64,000 nucleotides of DNA from Ureibacillus massiliensis 4400831 = CIP 108448 = CCUG 49529 (GTDB taxonomy: Bacteria; Bacillota; Bacilli; Bacillales_A; Planococcaceae). The translations under genes and the position numbers were made by a program. The stretch covers positions 23,672 through 87,671 of the forward strand of contig NZ_JPVQ01000014.1 in NCBI RefSeq assembly GCF_000772965.1, written 5' to 3'. The notes beneath the pieces were generated by a model. That model was not told the origin of the DNA, did no database searches, and saw nothing but the letters and a program-made list of their open reading frames with translations. Position 1 is the first letter of the stretch. Each line of letters begins with the position of its first letter. This document shows, one piece after another, positions 63,873-64,000 of the stretch.

Positions 63873-64000
63873 TTTGTATGAAACAATAAAATTGACTTTA
63901 TGTTGTATCAAAAAATAAACTTAGTTACATAAAGTAAGTTAATAGTGAAAAATGGTAGTGTCAAAACTTCTATGAAAAATTGAAAATCACAAAAAATTAG

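Noticed and set aside
1..64000. CRISPR arrays, tRNA/rRNA genes, prophage or intact transposase genes
   Set aside because: No regularly spaced direct repeats, tRNA-like cloverleafs, rRNA segments, or phage or transposase proteins were found in the window.

Overview
The window is low-GC, Gram-positive chromosomal DNA. Gene content and order match the Bacillales, most likely a Planococcaceae-type relative of Bacillus (Lysinibacillus/Solibacillus/Ureibacillus kind). This is judged from protein resemblance and from blocks of conserved order shared with Bacillus subtilis: his-yvoF-ppaX-lgt-hprK; hemEHY with a heme monooxygenase; hit/ecsAB-trpP-yhaH-scoC-prsA-yhaM; hemZ-yheA-yheB-yheE-yheHI. No rRNA, tRNA, CRISPR array, prophage or intact insertion sequence was seen. 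Nearly all genes have clear Shine-Dalgarno (SD) sequences, and several start at GTG or TTG.

Layout. 1-6.8 kb: minus-strand histidine operon (hisZGDB, hisB cut by the window edge), a hexapeptide acyltransferase, ppaX, lgt and hprK. 7-10.8 kb: a c-type cytochrome lipoprotein, an enoyl-CoA hydratase, a DedA membrane protein and an acyl-CoA ligase. 10.8-15.2 kb: a Bce-type antimicrobial-peptide module (ABC permease, ATPase, intramembrane-sensing kinase, regulator). 15.5 kb: a tiny YhfH-type zinc-ribbon protein. 15.8-19.4 kb: a tight operon of beta-propeller lipoprotein, response regulator, kinase and a YtkA/FixH-like lipoprotein with a Met/His tail. 19.5-23.9 kb: late heme synthesis (hemE, hemH, hemY) and a divergent heme-degrading monooxygenase. 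24-27 kb: an ornithine-cyclodeaminase-family enzyme, a frameshifted MHS-type transporter and a divergent XRE-cupin regulator. 27-37 kb: ecsAB, hit, trpP (with a TRAP-like repeat leader), yhaH, scoC, small membrane proteins, a YjcZ-like peptide, prsA, yjdM, serC, yhaM, yhzD. 37-42 kb: a second enoyl-CoA hydratase with a FadR-like palindrome, a flavoprotein dehydrogenase, and serA behind a serine T-box riboswitch. 42-50 kb: yteA, a HAD hydrolase, a PH-domain protein, a secreted ComEC-like hydrolase with DUF3006 partner, hemZ, yheA, yheB, yheE. 50-56 kb: a heterodimeric BmrCD-type multidrug ABC exporter with an attenuator leader, a CNNM/CBS transporter-like protein and a Mn-type CDF exporter. 56-64 kb: YhcYZ two-component system, BdbC with a tandem-duplicated CPHC thioredoxin, an RluA-type pseudouridine synthase, an aldo/keto reductase, a second acyl-CoA synthetase and two tiny genes.

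How it fits together. Most of the window is housekeeping metabolism (His, Ser, heme, lipoprotein maturation, carbon-catabolite signalling through HprK/PpaX) and envelope homeostasis. RNA-level control is well represented: T-box (serA), TRAP-like repeats (trpP) and a probable translation-dependent attenuator (bmrC). The less-described parts are the propeller-lipoprotein/two-component/YtkA operon, the duplicated CPHC protein paired with BdbC, and the frameshifted transporter beside the cyclodeaminase-like gene. Start codons were often moved downstream of the longest reading frame where a proper SD decides it.
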